The notes under the pieces were generated by a model that was given only the letters and a program-made list of their open reading frames with translations, was not told where the DNA came from and did no database searches. A DNA stretch of 33,456 bases from Ruminococcus flavefaciens (GTDB taxonomy: Bacteria > Bacillota > Clostridia > Oscillospirales > Ruminococcaceae), in assembly GCA_902766595.1 (NCBI GenBank), contig CACXEJ010000074.1, positions 1-33,456 on the forward strand, read 5' to 3'. Of this stretch, positions 25,301 through 32,581 are shown piece by piece; the first letter of the stretch is position 1, and every line of letters begins with the position of its first letter. Both the position numbers and the translations under genes were made by a program.

Positions 25301-26811
25301 CAACAAAGCAGCCTACTTGTACAGCTGCCGGCGAAAAGGTCGGCAAGTGCACACGCTGCGGCGCTGTTATCACAAGAGTAAAGATCCCTGCAACAGGACA
25401 CAAGTGGGGCAAATATACTGTAATTAAGAAGGCTACATGCACAGTTGACGGTTCACAGAAGCACACATGCTCAGTCTGCAAGAAGACAGAGACAGTTGCT
25501 ATCAGACACACTGGTCATACATTCAACGGTTCTTACACAACAACAAAGCAGCGTACTTGTACAGAGGACGGCGAGAAGGTCGGCAAGTGCACAAAGTGCG
25601 GCACTGTTGTTTCAAGAGTTAAGATCCCCAAGCTCGGCGGCTCACACGTATTCAACGGTTCTTACCAGATAACCAAGAAGCCTACCTGCAAGACTCCCGG
25701 CGAAAAGGTTGGTAAGTGCACACGCTGCGGCGCAATCGTTTCAAGAGTAAAGATCCCTGCTGAGCACACTTACGGTGCATGGCAGCAGACAAAGAAGCCT
25801 ACTTGCACAGATACCGGTGCAAAGCAGCGCACATGTAAGATCTGTAAGTATGTTCAGGTACAGTCTATTCCTAAGATAGGCGGTTCACATCAGTTCAATG
25901 GTTCATTCACAATAGTAACTAATGCAACTTGTGAGAAGGAAGGCCTTAAGGTCGGCAAGTGCACAAAGTGCGGTACAGTTGTAACAAGCGTAAAGATCCC
26001 CAAGACAGGTCATAAGTACGCATATGATTCAAAGACACTCTCTATGAAGTGTTCAGTATGCGGTAAGGCATATGTTGCTTCTTCAAGCACAACATGGGAA
26101 GACTATGTAAAGAAGAGCGGTGTAAACTACTCTAAGCTCAGCAAGTCCGACAAGGAGAAGTTCGCAAAGAACTACCTCATTTCCAAGGGCTGCGATTCAA
26201 CTGCTGTAAACATTTCATTTGAAATGGGCAAGAACAAGAAGACTCTCAACGTTGACAATGTTGACCAGCTCAAGAAGGCTATGAGCAACGTTGACAAGTT
26301 CAGCAAGCTCTCAGGATTTGAGTATGCTGACAACCTCTCTGCATTCCTCGGATATGCAGCAGTAGGCGCTGATGCATATGTATTCTTCACAACAGCTGAC
26401 GGTTCATATGCTAACGTTGAAAAGACACTTACTTCGTACATCAACCTTACTTCTGACATCGTTGGTTATATTCCTGTTGTTGGTTCAGCTTACTCAAGCG
26501 TTATCGGCGGATTAGTTGATCCTCTCAACGATATGATCAAGAGAGTAAAGAATTACAACGACAAGACAGTTGAGGCTATCCTCATCGAAGGTGATGCTTC
26601 AGATTGCATCAATGGCTTCAACGGTAATTATACTGATCTTGCTGATCCTACTGTATACTATGACTGCATTAAGTATGTTGACAGCATGGAAGGTCACGAC
26701 TATCAGTATGCTAAGGATCTCGTAGATCACTACATCTACTCCGGTATGGACAAGGATGTTAAGGCAGCAACAGGCAAGTCTATCGAAGAGATCAAGAAGA
26801 TGGCTAAGTAA
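22372..26811 (+). CDS. Secreted subtilisin-fold (S8) protein with about 24 CxxC repeat modules
   Basis: The 1479-residue protein starts with a signal peptide (cleavage near VLA, residue 30). A His/Cys/Asp-rich segment (41-69, with clusters HVH, HDDCHDECC, HAH) follows. A compact S8 domain (72-265) shows triad residues Asp79 (LLDAG), His103 (DHGN) and Ser233 (GTSGAAQ), and oxyanion Asn185 (SAGN). From 287 to about 1232 come about 24 Cys modules, mostly C-x9-C-x2-C followed by a conserved His (GH), as in zinc ribbons. A C-terminal domain (about 1235-1479) is unrecognised. There is no TM helix, LPxTG or dockerin. I chose the ATG at 22372 because GGAGGG precedes it. Standard GTSMAxP is altered, no I9-type propeptide is seen, and the domain is small, so activity is uncertain. 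Codon use is strongly optimised. Confidence 0.85.
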   Translation: MKKQILKRIFSSISATTLAATSLGLNTVLAANAESTTPVAHVHEAEELTEAVSGHDDCHDECCDDHAHGGKGVTIALLDAGVTNSETAGKTSFIDDATIDSDHGNDMMNIISSVAPEADVLDVRVLDDEGKGTYSTVEKGIRWSVDNNADIIVMSFVGDKSSALLESALAYAEEHDVLVVASAGNYSSSTALYPAAYPTVVSVGAVDENGNVQDYSNFGDYVDTYVEWNDGTSGAAQYIAATAAVTMEQNPGITVSELRASYNTGKAPVEASKADNADTVVYSAKTCTHTFNGSFSISRNATCTTAGEKVGKCTKCGTVVTRVKIPALGHNWTSWSTTRNASCTSAAVQSHRCTRCGRTETRNYGSAYGHNYSWVVIKDSTCSATGTKQYKCSRCGYIAQTATIDKKSHTFNGSYNISRNATCTTAGEKVGKCTKCGTVVSRVAIPAYGHSWGSWSTTKNATCTAAGSKTHKCSRCGGSESASIPALGHNYSWVVIKDSTCSATGTKQYKCTRCGYVSKTATIDKKSHTFNGSFDISKNATCTTAGEKVGKCTKCGTVVTRTTIPALGHNWGSWTTTKNATCTAAGSKTHKCSRCSKSETSSIPALGHNYTWVVVKDSTCAATGTKQYKCTRCGHVSKTATIDKKSHTFNGSFQTTKQPTCTTPGEKVGKCTKCGTVVTKASIPATGHKWGNWVGIKNATCTTNGAKKHTCTVCKKTETATISATGHQFNGSFQITKQPTCTTPGEKVGKCTKCGAIITRVKIPAAHKWGAWTVTKQRTCTENGTKKRTCSACKKTETAAIAKLGGNHSFNGSYQTTKQPTCTTPGEKVGKCTRCGAVITRVKIPVVAHKWSAWRIIKQPTCTANGTKTRTCSVCKKTETASIGHPGHNFNGSYQTTKQPTCTTPGEKVGKCTRCGAVVSRVKIPAAHKWSGWTVTKQRTCTENGSKKRTCSACKKTETATIAKLGGNHSFNGSYQTTKQPTCTAAGEKVGKCTRCGAVITRVKIPATGHKWGKYTVIKKATCTVDGSQKHTCSVCKKTETVAIRHTGHTFNGSYTTTKQRTCTEDGEKVGKCTKCGTVVSRVKIPKLGGSHVFNGSYQITKKPTCKTPGEKVGKCTRCGAIVSRVKIPAEHTYGAWQQTKKPTCTDTGAKQRTCKICKYVQVQSIPKIGGSHQFNGSFTIVTNATCEKEGLKVGKCTKCGTVVTSVKIPKTGHKYAYDSKTLSMKCSVCGKAYVASSSTTWEDYVKKSGVNYSKLSKSDKEKFAKNYLISKGCDSTAVNISFEMGKNKKTLNVDNVDQLKKAMSNVDKFSKLSGFEYADNLSAFLGYAAVGADAYVFFTTADGSYANVEKTLTSYINLTSDIVGYIPVVGSAYSSVIGGLVDPLNDMIKRVKNYNDKTVEAILIEGDASDCINGFNGNYTDLADPTVYYDCIKYVDSMEGHDYQYAKDLVDHYIYSGMDKDVKAATGKSIEEIKKMAK
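23230..26070 (+). repeat. Tandem coding repeats for CxxC modules
   Basis: Eleven FNGS-type units begin (at the CAACGG or CAATGG codons) at 23244, 23604, 23961, 24318, 24558, 24801, 25041, 25284, 25524, 25653 and 25896. Spacing is 360/357/357 nt first (three Cys modules per super-unit), then about 240-243 nt (two modules), with one 129-nt single unit. Copies near 24801, 25041 and 25284 are almost identical in DNA, suggesting recent duplication or gene conversion. Confidence 0.95.
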
Positions 26812-26875
26812 TATAGCTGCTCAGACTTGATGCTGAAACGGTTTATCCCGAAATGGCTTGACGGTCTGGTCAATG

Positions 26876-26909
26876 GCGGCCGCAGAGAAATTCTGCGGTC
26901 GCTTTTTTT
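26876..26909 (+). terminator. Intrinsic terminator after the subtilisin-like gene
   Basis: GCGGCCGCAGA (26876-26886) pairs with TCTGCGGTCGC (26892-26902) over 11 bp with one G-T pair. The loop is 5 nt and seven T follow. It separates this transcript from the type VII locus. Confidence 0.9.
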
Positions 26910-27014
26910 ATTGCAGCTTGTATGGAAATGCGTATATCATTATTACGAACGGTAGAATATACGCGCCGGAAACGGCTTCTGCCGTCAACAAACTGTATAT
27001 TTCGGGGTGGAGTG

Positions 27015-27042
27015 TAAAATTTGTGGATATATACAAATTTTA
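27015..27042. repeat. Inverted repeat upstream of the type VII locus promoter
   Basis: Ten-base perfect arms (27015-27024 and 27033-27042) flank an 8-bp centre and end 12 bp before the -35 box. The position suits a regulator operator for the locus. AT-rich composition makes chance possible. Confidence 0.45.
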
Positions 27043-27054
27043 TCAGGGGAAATA

Positions 27055-27083
27055 TTGACAAATAGAGCTAATTGTGATATAAT
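27055..27083 (+). promoter_or_regulatory. Consensus promoter of the type VII toxin locus
   Basis: TTGACA (27055-27060), 17 nt, TATAAT (27078-27083) is an exact consensus. The start point near 27090 leaves about 75 nt before the first ATG. No terminator of comparable strength is seen until at least 32582, so the locus may be one transcript. Confidence 0.85.
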
Positions 27084-27163
27084 ATATTAAAAATGTTGTT
27101 TTGTTTATCTTTAGTCAAATATATCGGAATGATCGTAAAAAATATTTTATAGAGGTGAGTATT

Positions 27164-27733
27164 ATGACGCCAGAGCAGCAGATGCACGAGGAAGAGTATG
27201 CACGCGCACGAAGCCGCTATGAGGACGCCAGTATGGAAAAGCGGCGCGCCGAAAATGAGATCGCTGAGATCCAGAACCGCAGACGCAGCATTCTGAACGA
27301 GATAAATCAGCTCCAGGCAGATAAGAAAAAGTTTGAAGGCTCACAGAGCGAGATCACCAAGAGCATTTCAAGCAGCAATACCTTCGATGACTGTCTGAAG
27401 GATTCGGACAGCAAGCTCACTGCTGCTTCGCAGGGCTTTCTTGCTATCGGCTCTGCGTCTCACAGCAAGCTGCAGGATCTGAATGTGGTTTTCAATGATA
27501 AGAATACCAAGACAAAGAGTTCGATAACTTCGGTTTTCTCAGGGTTGAAAACTGTCAATCAAAATCTTGAGAACAAGATCACTGAACTCAAGAACCGTAT
27601 CAGTCAGCTCGAGACCGAAGAGGCTAACGGCAGGAACAGAGAACACTCCCTCGCCAATTATGCCTCAGAACAGGCGAGCAGAATGAACAGTGCTGCTGCC
27701 GATATGGCATATCACAGGAGACATATGTCCTGA
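27164..27733 (+). CDS. Coiled-coil type VII secretion accessory protein
   Basis: The 189-residue protein is highly charged and almost entirely helical. A long heptad-like region (about 10-65) and a second near the C-terminus (about 125-165) predict coiled coils. There is no signal peptide or TM helix. Small helical proteins just upstream of LXG/Hint toxins (for example YwqH-like proteins in Bacillus and the Lap proteins of LXG systems) pair with the toxin N-terminus to form the export-competent complex. Position directly before the toxin supports that role here (inference). I chose the ATG at 27164 because GAGGTGAG precedes it. A possible alternative is a structural secretion component. Confidence 0.7.
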   Translation: MTPEQQMHEEEYARARSRYEDASMEKRRAENEIAEIQNRRRSILNEINQLQADKKKFEGSQSEITKSISSSNTFDDCLKDSDSKLTAASQGFLAIGSASHSKLQDLNVVFNDKNTKTKSSITSVFSGLKTVNQNLENKITELKNRISQLETEEANGRNREHSLANYASEQASRMNSAAADMAYHRRHMS

Positions 27734-27799
27734 TAAAGCAGATCTGCCGCATTTATGCGGAACGATAAAATTTCAAATCCAAGTTTAGGAGGTCTACCT

Positions 27800-29452
27800 A
27801 TGGCAACGATTTCATTATACAAGGATAAGGTCAATGGCGTAGGAAGCCTTCTTGACGACATCATCAAGTCCGTGAACAACCTTGATGTTCAGCTCGGAAC
27901 CCTCAAGAACACTCTTCAGGGCGTTGACAGCAGCACCTGCAACCTTCAGGATACTGTCGACAGCATCAGTTCCTCCTCAAAGTCCGAGAAGGATAAGATC
28001 GCCGATCTGAAAAAACTCAACGGTAAGCTCACTGATTTCATTGAAACTACGACCAACAGAGATAACTCTGCCCGTGACGAGATCAACAAGCAGAAGGACG
28101 ACTTTTATACCAAGTATAAGTATCTCAAACCTGAATGCGAGAAATCGCGTACTGAGAAATTCGTTGAATCGCTGAAGAAGGTTTGTGACTGGTGTAAGGA
28201 GCACTGGAAGCTCATTGCTACTATCGTTATAGTAGTTGTTTCCGTTGCTGTTCTCCTTATTCCCGGTGTCGGCCCGATCATTGCCGGAGCTTGCTGGGGA
28301 GCTATCATGGGTGCTGTTATAGGCGGCGTTTCAGGGGGGCTTGAGAGCATGGCGCAAGGAGGCTCCTTCCTTAAAGGCTTTGAGGACGGAGCGCTTTCAG
28401 GTGCGATCAGCGGCGCGATAAGCGGTGCTGCATTTGCAGGTATCGGTCAGCTCGGAGCGGCTGCCGGAAACGGTCTCAACGCTCTAAAGAACGGAGCTGC
28501 CTGCACCAGCAAGATAGGTAAAGTCATAAAGGGTACTGCTGCGGTCACAAAGGTAATGGATACTGCTATGGGCGGCTTTGATATGGTCGCTATGGCGGAT
28601 AAGTACTTCGGCAGCGGTAATATCGCAGCTCTCAATGACAAGCTGCACAGCAGCAAGGCATACAACTTCTTCCAGACGGGCGTCAGTGTGACTGCTGCGT
28701 TTACCGGCGGTATGACGTCTACGATGAAGTGCTTCATTTCCGGTACGCTTGTTATGACAGCTTCCGGAAAAGTTCCGATCGAAACGATAAAAACAGGGGA
28801 TATGGTGCTTGCAACTGATCCCGAAACTATGCAGACCGGATTTAAGCCGGTCCTCGAAACTTATATAAGAGAGACCAATACTCTCGTTCACCTTACTATT
28901 AACGGTGAGGAGATAGTTTCAACCTATGACCACCCCTTCTTCGTCAAGGGACAGGGCTTCGTGAATGCTGTCAACCTCTGCATCGGTTCAGTTCTTCTTA
29001 ACTCCAAGGGCGAGGAACTCGTCGTTGAGCAGATATTCAGAGAAGAACTCAAGGACGGAGAAACAGTCAAGGTCTATAACTTTAAAGTTGATGATTATCA
29101 TACTTACTTTGTTGGTGAGAATACTATTCTTGTTCATAATGCAGATTATGACACTGCACTTATTTCTAAAAATATGAAAGAACGAATTCCTAACGATGAA
29201 TTAGAACCTCCAACTAAGAGAGGAAATGCTCCGATTAGTAAGAAAGATGGAAAGCCCATTGAAATACATCATAATGAGCAAAATCCTAATGGCCCATTTT
29301 ATGAAAAAACCAGAACAGATCATCGCTTAGGTGAAAACTATAAGAAAAACCATCCTGATTACAATAAGGGAAGTAAGATAAATAGATCACATTTTAAAAC
29401 GCAGCAAAGGAATTATTGGGCAAGTGAATGGGATAGAGGAAGGTGGAAGTGA
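27800..29452 (+). CDS. Polymorphic toxin: helical export domain, pretoxin-Hint, HNH-like nuclease tip
   Basis: The 550-residue protein has an N-terminal helical region (1-130) like LXG/WXG-type type VII export domains. A hydrophobic segment (about 136-178) and a Gly/Ala-rich zipper (about 197-225) follow. A Hint autoprotease (about 311-447) starts with CFISGTLV (Cys311), has block-B STYDHPFF (His378) and ends at VHN (His446-Asn447). Cleavage after Asn447 would free a tip of about 103 residues. The tip carries IEIHHNEQNPNG (His490, His491), DHR (His508) and NHPDY, resembling HNH/Endo VII (LHH-type) DNases. I chose the ATG at 27800 because AGGAGGT precedes it. DNA from about 29141 is clearly more AT-rich, as expected for an exchangeable tip. 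The exact nuclease subfamily is uncertain. Confidence 0.85.
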   Translation: MATISLYKDKVNGVGSLLDDIIKSVNNLDVQLGTLKNTLQGVDSSTCNLQDTVDSISSSSKSEKDKIADLKKLNGKLTDFIETTTNRDNSARDEINKQKDDFYTKYKYLKPECEKSRTEKFVESLKKVCDWCKEHWKLIATIVIVVVSVAVLLIPGVGPIIAGACWGAIMGAVIGGVSGGLESMAQGGSFLKGFEDGALSGAISGAISGAAFAGIGQLGAAAGNGLNALKNGAACTSKIGKVIKGTAAVTKVMDTAMGGFDMVAMADKYFGSGNIAALNDKLHSSKAYNFFQTGVSVTAAFTGGMTSTMKCFISGTLVMTASGKVPIETIKTGDMVLATDPETMQTGFKPVLETYIRETNTLVHLTINGEEIVSTYDHPFFVKGQGFVNAVNLCIGSVLLNSKGEELVVEQIFREELKDGETVKVYNFKVDDYHTYFVGENTILVHNADYDTALISKNMKERIPNDELEPPTKRGNAPISKKDGKPIEIHHNEQNPNGPFYEKTRTDHRLGENYKKNHPDYNKGSKINRSHFKTQQRNYWASEWDRGRWK

Positions 29453-29455
29453 TAA

Positions 29456-29965
29456 ATGAACAAGTATAAATATTTTGAAAATGTTAAGGAAAATGCATAT
29501 TTTACTGAAGCACCTTGTCAGTTTTGTGGTGCTACAGAAAACTGCTTAGATGGAGCGTTTTTTGAAAGAGATGATATTGAATCAATATGTCTGAATTGTT
29601 TTGAAAAGAAAATTGTAGAGGTTGATATTCCTGATTATATAAGAGATAGAATAAAAAAAGATTCTGAAAAAAAGTTCGGTGAGCTGAGGTTTACGCCGCC
29701 TGTGCCTTGGATACAGAATAATGATTGGCCTGTTTGCTGTGATGATTATATGGTGTTTATTGGCGAATGGGAACAAGATGACTTTATTAAAGCATCAGAA
29801 AACAATGACGGAAAAGCTCTTTTGAAAAAACTTTTGCATGAGGATTTAATTGAACTGGTTGAAAACTGGGACGCTTTATGGGATGATATTGGATATGAGA
29901 CGGCGGCTTTTGTTTTTAAATGCCCTTATTGTGGCAAAACAGTTGTGATTTGTCAAGATTACTAA
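29456..29965 (+). CDS. CbrC-family (UPF0167) putative immunity protein
   Basis: The 169-residue protein has paired cysteines (C21/C24, C45/C48, C156/C159) and the CbrC-like core RFTPPVPWIQNNDWPVCCDD followed by FIGEW. E. coli CbrC is known for lowering sensitivity to colicin E2, an HNH DNase. Here the gene starts 3 nt after an HNH-like toxin gene, has the same low GC content, and the toxin transcript would carry it. Immunity to the tip is therefore the best reading (inference). AGGTGG upstream of the ATG lies within the toxin end. No signal peptide is seen, so it acts in the cytoplasm. Confidence 0.78.
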   Translation: MNKYKYFENVKENAYFTEAPCQFCGATENCLDGAFFERDDIESICLNCFEKKIVEVDIPDYIRDRIKKDSEKKFGELRFTPPVPWIQNNDWPVCCDDYMVFIGEWEQDDFIKASENNDGKALLKKLLHEDLIELVENWDALWDDIGYETAAFVFKCPYCGKTVVICQDY

Positions 29966-30016
29966 GCTTTATGCAATCAATTTGCACCGAAGCAATAGCT
30001 TCAGAAGGAAATTAAT

Positions 30017-31540
30017 ATGGATGAAAACAAAATAGCATCGCTGATAGCTGATTCGCGCCTTGCATTTATACAGGGTAATTACAAGGAGTCGCTGCTGCTC
30101 GCGAAAAAGGCTCTCGAGGAAGAACCTGATAACGCAGACGCTCACCAGTGTGCAGGAAACGCGCATATGTCCTTCGGCGACTACACTTCAGCGATAGACA
30201 GCTATAAATCCGCTGTCGGATGCGAACCGGACAACGGTGACAGGTACTTCAATCTCGGTTATGCCTACGCCAGTAACGACCAGTCGGCGGAAGCCCTTGC
30301 GATGTTTGCCAAGGCGGACGAGACAGGCTGTTCGCCGAACGTTGTTGGTCAGCTTTACAAGATAATGGGTATGCTGTGCTTTGATATGGGCAGATACGAG
30401 GATGCTGTGCTGAACTTCATCAAGGCTGAAAAGATCATCGGCATTGATATGGACATACTCCAGCGCAAGTCTCTGAGTTACAGTATGAACGGCGATACTT
30501 CCCCGGCTATCGAGGTCGCAAACCAGATGAAGCTGCTCGCACCGACGGACTACGTCGGATACCGCATCTCGTTCAATATCCTCCTTCAGGAGGAAAGGCT
30601 CGAGGAAGCCGAAAAGGAACTCGACCGCGCGGAACGTTTTGCAAAGCCCAAGCCGGAGATCTTCTTCGACTGGGTAGCATATGAAACCGCACGTTACAAA
30701 CTCGACGGCGACAAGTCTCATCTTGAAGTTGCCCTTCAGAAGATAAGCGACGGTCTCTGCGTGCTTGAACCGTCCGTCAGTGAGGTCATCGACAGCTATG
30801 TGAATGCTGCTGACGTATACATAGAGCTCGAGAACGCCGATATGGCTCTGAACTGCCTTTACGCTGCTGAAAATCCGATACATTCCTTCAATCACGGTTT
30901 CTCGGTCATCGAGCTTCCGGATAAGGAGATAAGACCGGTCAGCAGACCGAGCGAGCGTGACATCAACCACGCCATTGAGGCTGCAAGGCGTAAGTACGGC
31001 GACAGAAGGCTCGAGGCAATGGGCAGGGAGCTTATTCGAAAGAACCGCAGAAGCAATCCCGATGCAGAGGAGTATATGACTCCGCTTGCTGAGACGCAGC
31101 CCGAAGCTGAGGAGATATACACCCTCGGCAATGACGAAAAGGCGACATATTCTATGGATAAGCTCGATCATATATACCGCCTTTACGTTGCAGCCTATAC
31201 ATTGAAGAAAGATACTGCGAATATCCGGACATATGCCTCAAAGCTGGCAAACAGTCAGGATACGCAGAGCAAATACATAGGAAAGTACAGCCTCGTCAAG
31301 GCACTCAAGGATGAGGGCTACGAGAAAACAGACGAGGAATATGAGGCATTGCAGAAATTCCTGCGAAATGCTATGATCAAGGATCCGGCTGATCTGCTTG
31401 CGCTCAATTTCAGAGTGCAATGCTGCATAGATCTCGGCAAATACGATGAAGCTGAAAAGCTCTGCTCGCTGCTTTCAGAGGACCTGAGAGCTCCGCTTAA
31501 AGAGCAGATCGAAAAGGCTCGTTCAGGAGGTGAGGCTTAA
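30017..31540 (+). CDS. TPR protein of the type VII locus
   Basis: The 507-residue cytoplasmic protein begins with several tetratricopeptide repeats: NADAHQCAGNAHMSFGDY, then DRYFNLGYAYAS, then GQLYKIMGMLCFDMGRYEDA, plus weaker ones to about 220. A second helical half (about 350-500) ends with further TPR-like helices (DLLALNFRVQCCIDLGKYDEA). TPR proteins usually bind partner proteins, so a chaperone or assembly role for the WXG100-like proteins or toxin is possible (inference). AAGGAA precedes the ATG. The stop overlaps the next gene by one base (TAATG), showing tight coupling. Base composition returns to that of the locus flanks. Confidence 0.82.
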   Translation: MDENKIASLIADSRLAFIQGNYKESLLLAKKALEEEPDNADAHQCAGNAHMSFGDYTSAIDSYKSAVGCEPDNGDRYFNLGYAYASNDQSAEALAMFAKADETGCSPNVVGQLYKIMGMLCFDMGRYEDAVLNFIKAEKIIGIDMDILQRKSLSYSMNGDTSPAIEVANQMKLLAPTDYVGYRISFNILLQEERLEEAEKELDRAERFAKPKPEIFFDWVAYETARYKLDGDKSHLEVALQKISDGLCVLEPSVSEVIDSYVNAADVYIELENADMALNCLYAAENPIHSFNHGFSVIELPDKEIRPVSRPSERDINHAIEAARRKYGDRRLEAMGRELIRKNRRSNPDAEEYMTPLAETQPEAEEIYTLGNDEKATYSMDKLDHIYRLYVAAYTLKKDTANIRTYASKLANSQDTQSKYIGKYSLVKALKDEGYEKTDEEYEALQKFLRNAMIKDPADLLALNFRVQCCIDLGKYDEAEKLCSLLSEDLRAPLKEQIEKARSGGEA

Positions 31541-31854
31541 TGGCTTGGCTGAGAGAAGATCTTGTAGTCGATGAGGAGAAATTCAATACGGCAGCTGCCG
31601 ATATGAGAGCTCTGAAAACTCGCACAAATGCCCTCAAAACAAAACTTGAGGGAATGTATGACAGCCTTGCCGGTGCAATGGATACCCCGGCTGGAAAACA
31701 AGCCCAGCTCGAGGCAAAAAACGTGTTACTAAAACCAGTTGAAAATATGTCGCTTGTTGTCGGTCATATTTCCGAAACATTGGATCTTATTATCGGAAGC
31801 GGCTACTACAAGGACGTTTTCACAGGTTTTGAAGAATTAAGTCATTTATTTTAG
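31540..31854 (+). CDS. WXG100-sized helical protein without WxG
   Basis: The 104-residue protein has the ESAT-6/WXG100 architecture of two helices around a central turn. The turn reads MDTPAGKQA instead of WxG. There is no signal peptide. It is translationally coupled to the TPR gene and is the first of three such genes in a row, so it is likely a secreted partner or an effector-complex component of type VII secretion. It could be an EsxB-like member or an accessory like Lap/DUF3130 proteins. Confidence 0.7.
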   Translation: MAWLREDLVVDEEKFNTAAADMRALKTRTNALKTKLEGMYDSLAGAMDTPAGKQAQLEAKNVLLKPVENMSLVVGHISETLDLIIGSGYYKDVFTGFEELSHLF

Positions 31855-31867
31855 GAGGTAATTATCT

Positions 31868-32224
31868 ATGGCAAAAATGGGTTCAACCGGTACAGTCAAT
31901 GTGACTATCGAGATGATGTCAAATGCTTTGAGTGCTCTTGAACAGTACGAGGCAACAACTAAAAGTCTTTACACCAGACTCGACAGCGAAGTAAACAACC
32001 TTATCCCCGGCAGCTTCTCCGGTTCAGCTGCAACCGGCTTCCAGACATTCTACACCAACAGGATCGAGCCTGTTACAGGTAAGGCACTTACAGAGATCAT
32101 CGCTACTCTCAGAAACATTTTTGAGTCCATTCAGAAGCAGATCCCCGGTATGGATCAGGGTGTTGACGAGCAGCTCGGACAGGGCAACAACAATGCCGGC
32201 GGTTCTGATTCCGACGGTAACTAA
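31868..32224 (+). CDS. WXG100-like protein with FSG turn
   Basis: The 118-residue protein has two predicted helices separated by PGSFSGSAATGFQ (about 43-55), where Phe-Ser-Gly takes the place of Trp-x-Gly. A Gly/Asn/Asp-rich flexible tail (about 98-118) follows. A strong AGGAGGT lies before the ATG. WXG100 proteins are exported as helical hairpin dimers by the FtsK-like ATPase EssC; that ATPase is not in the window. It probably pairs with one of its neighbours. Confidence 0.78.
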   Translation: MAKMGSTGTVNVTIEMMSNALSALEQYEATTKSLYTRLDSEVNNLIPGSFSGSAATGFQTFYTNRIEPVTGKALTEIIATLRNIFESIQKQIPGMDQGVDEQLGQGNNNAGGSDSDGN

Positions 32225-32244
32225 TTGAAAAGGAGAATTGAATT

Positions 32245-32553
32245 ATGGCAAATTGTAGAATAGTTAATGAAGCAGTAGCAAGCTCAGTTGCAGAGATCAA
32301 TAACATCGCTTCAGCATATGCAGATGCAGGCAGTACTTTTGAGTCTGCATTCAAGTCCGCAATCGCTGATATGGAGGGTGATGCTAAGGACGCACTCGTT
32401 CAGTTCTTCGACACAAAGGTCAAGGATTTCATCACAAGCATGGACTCAGGTCTTCCCGCAATGGTAAAGGGAATGGCTGATCTTCTCGAAGCAAACCGTG
32501 CAAACTTTGAGAATGTTGATGCACAGATCGCTGCAAGCATTTCGGGCGGCTGA
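32245..32553 (+). CDS. WXG100-like protein with MEG turn
   Basis: The 102-residue protein has a helix-turn-helix layout with DMEGDAKDALVQFF (about 33-46) at the turn, so MEG replaces WxG. The C-terminal helix carries regularly spaced acidic and small residues and ends in SISGG. AAAGGAG precedes the ATG. It is the third consecutive WXG100-sized gene, and separate subunits for heterodimers are likely. A hairpin that could attenuate transcription follows it. Confidence 0.78.
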   Translation: MANCRIVNEAVASSVAEINNIASAYADAGSTFESAFKSAIADMEGDAKDALVQFFDTKVKDFITSMDSGLPAMVKGMADLLEANRANFENVDAQIAASISGG

Positions 32554-32581
32554 TAATACTTTTCAAGCTAATGATAATCGG

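Larger units (their letters stand above)
26812..27054. other. Intergenic stretch between subtilisin-like gene and type VII locus
   Basis: It holds the terminator at 26876-26909 and, just before the next promoter, the inverted repeat TAAAATTTGT/ACAAATTTTA (27015-27024 with 27033-27042). The 26910-27014 part shows no supported gene. Confidence 0.6.

Noticed and set aside
23230..26070. Regular repeats that could suggest a CRISPR array
   Set aside because: Repeats are long (about 240-360 nt), have no short constant repeat with unique spacers, and lie in one uninterrupted reading frame encoding the Cys modules.
26858..27061. Short frames on both strands between the S8 gene and the type VII locus
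   Set aside because: They run across a terminator and an operator/promoter region, and neither has a ribosome site.
28484..28891. Minus-strand frames inside the toxin gene
   Set aside because: The + strand frame encodes a complete Hint domain, so the opposite-strand frames are incidental.
30188..31171. 327-codon frame antisense to the TPR gene
   Set aside because: It is the mirror of a well-supported gene with TPR repeats and a ribosome site, and has no domain or start signal of its own.
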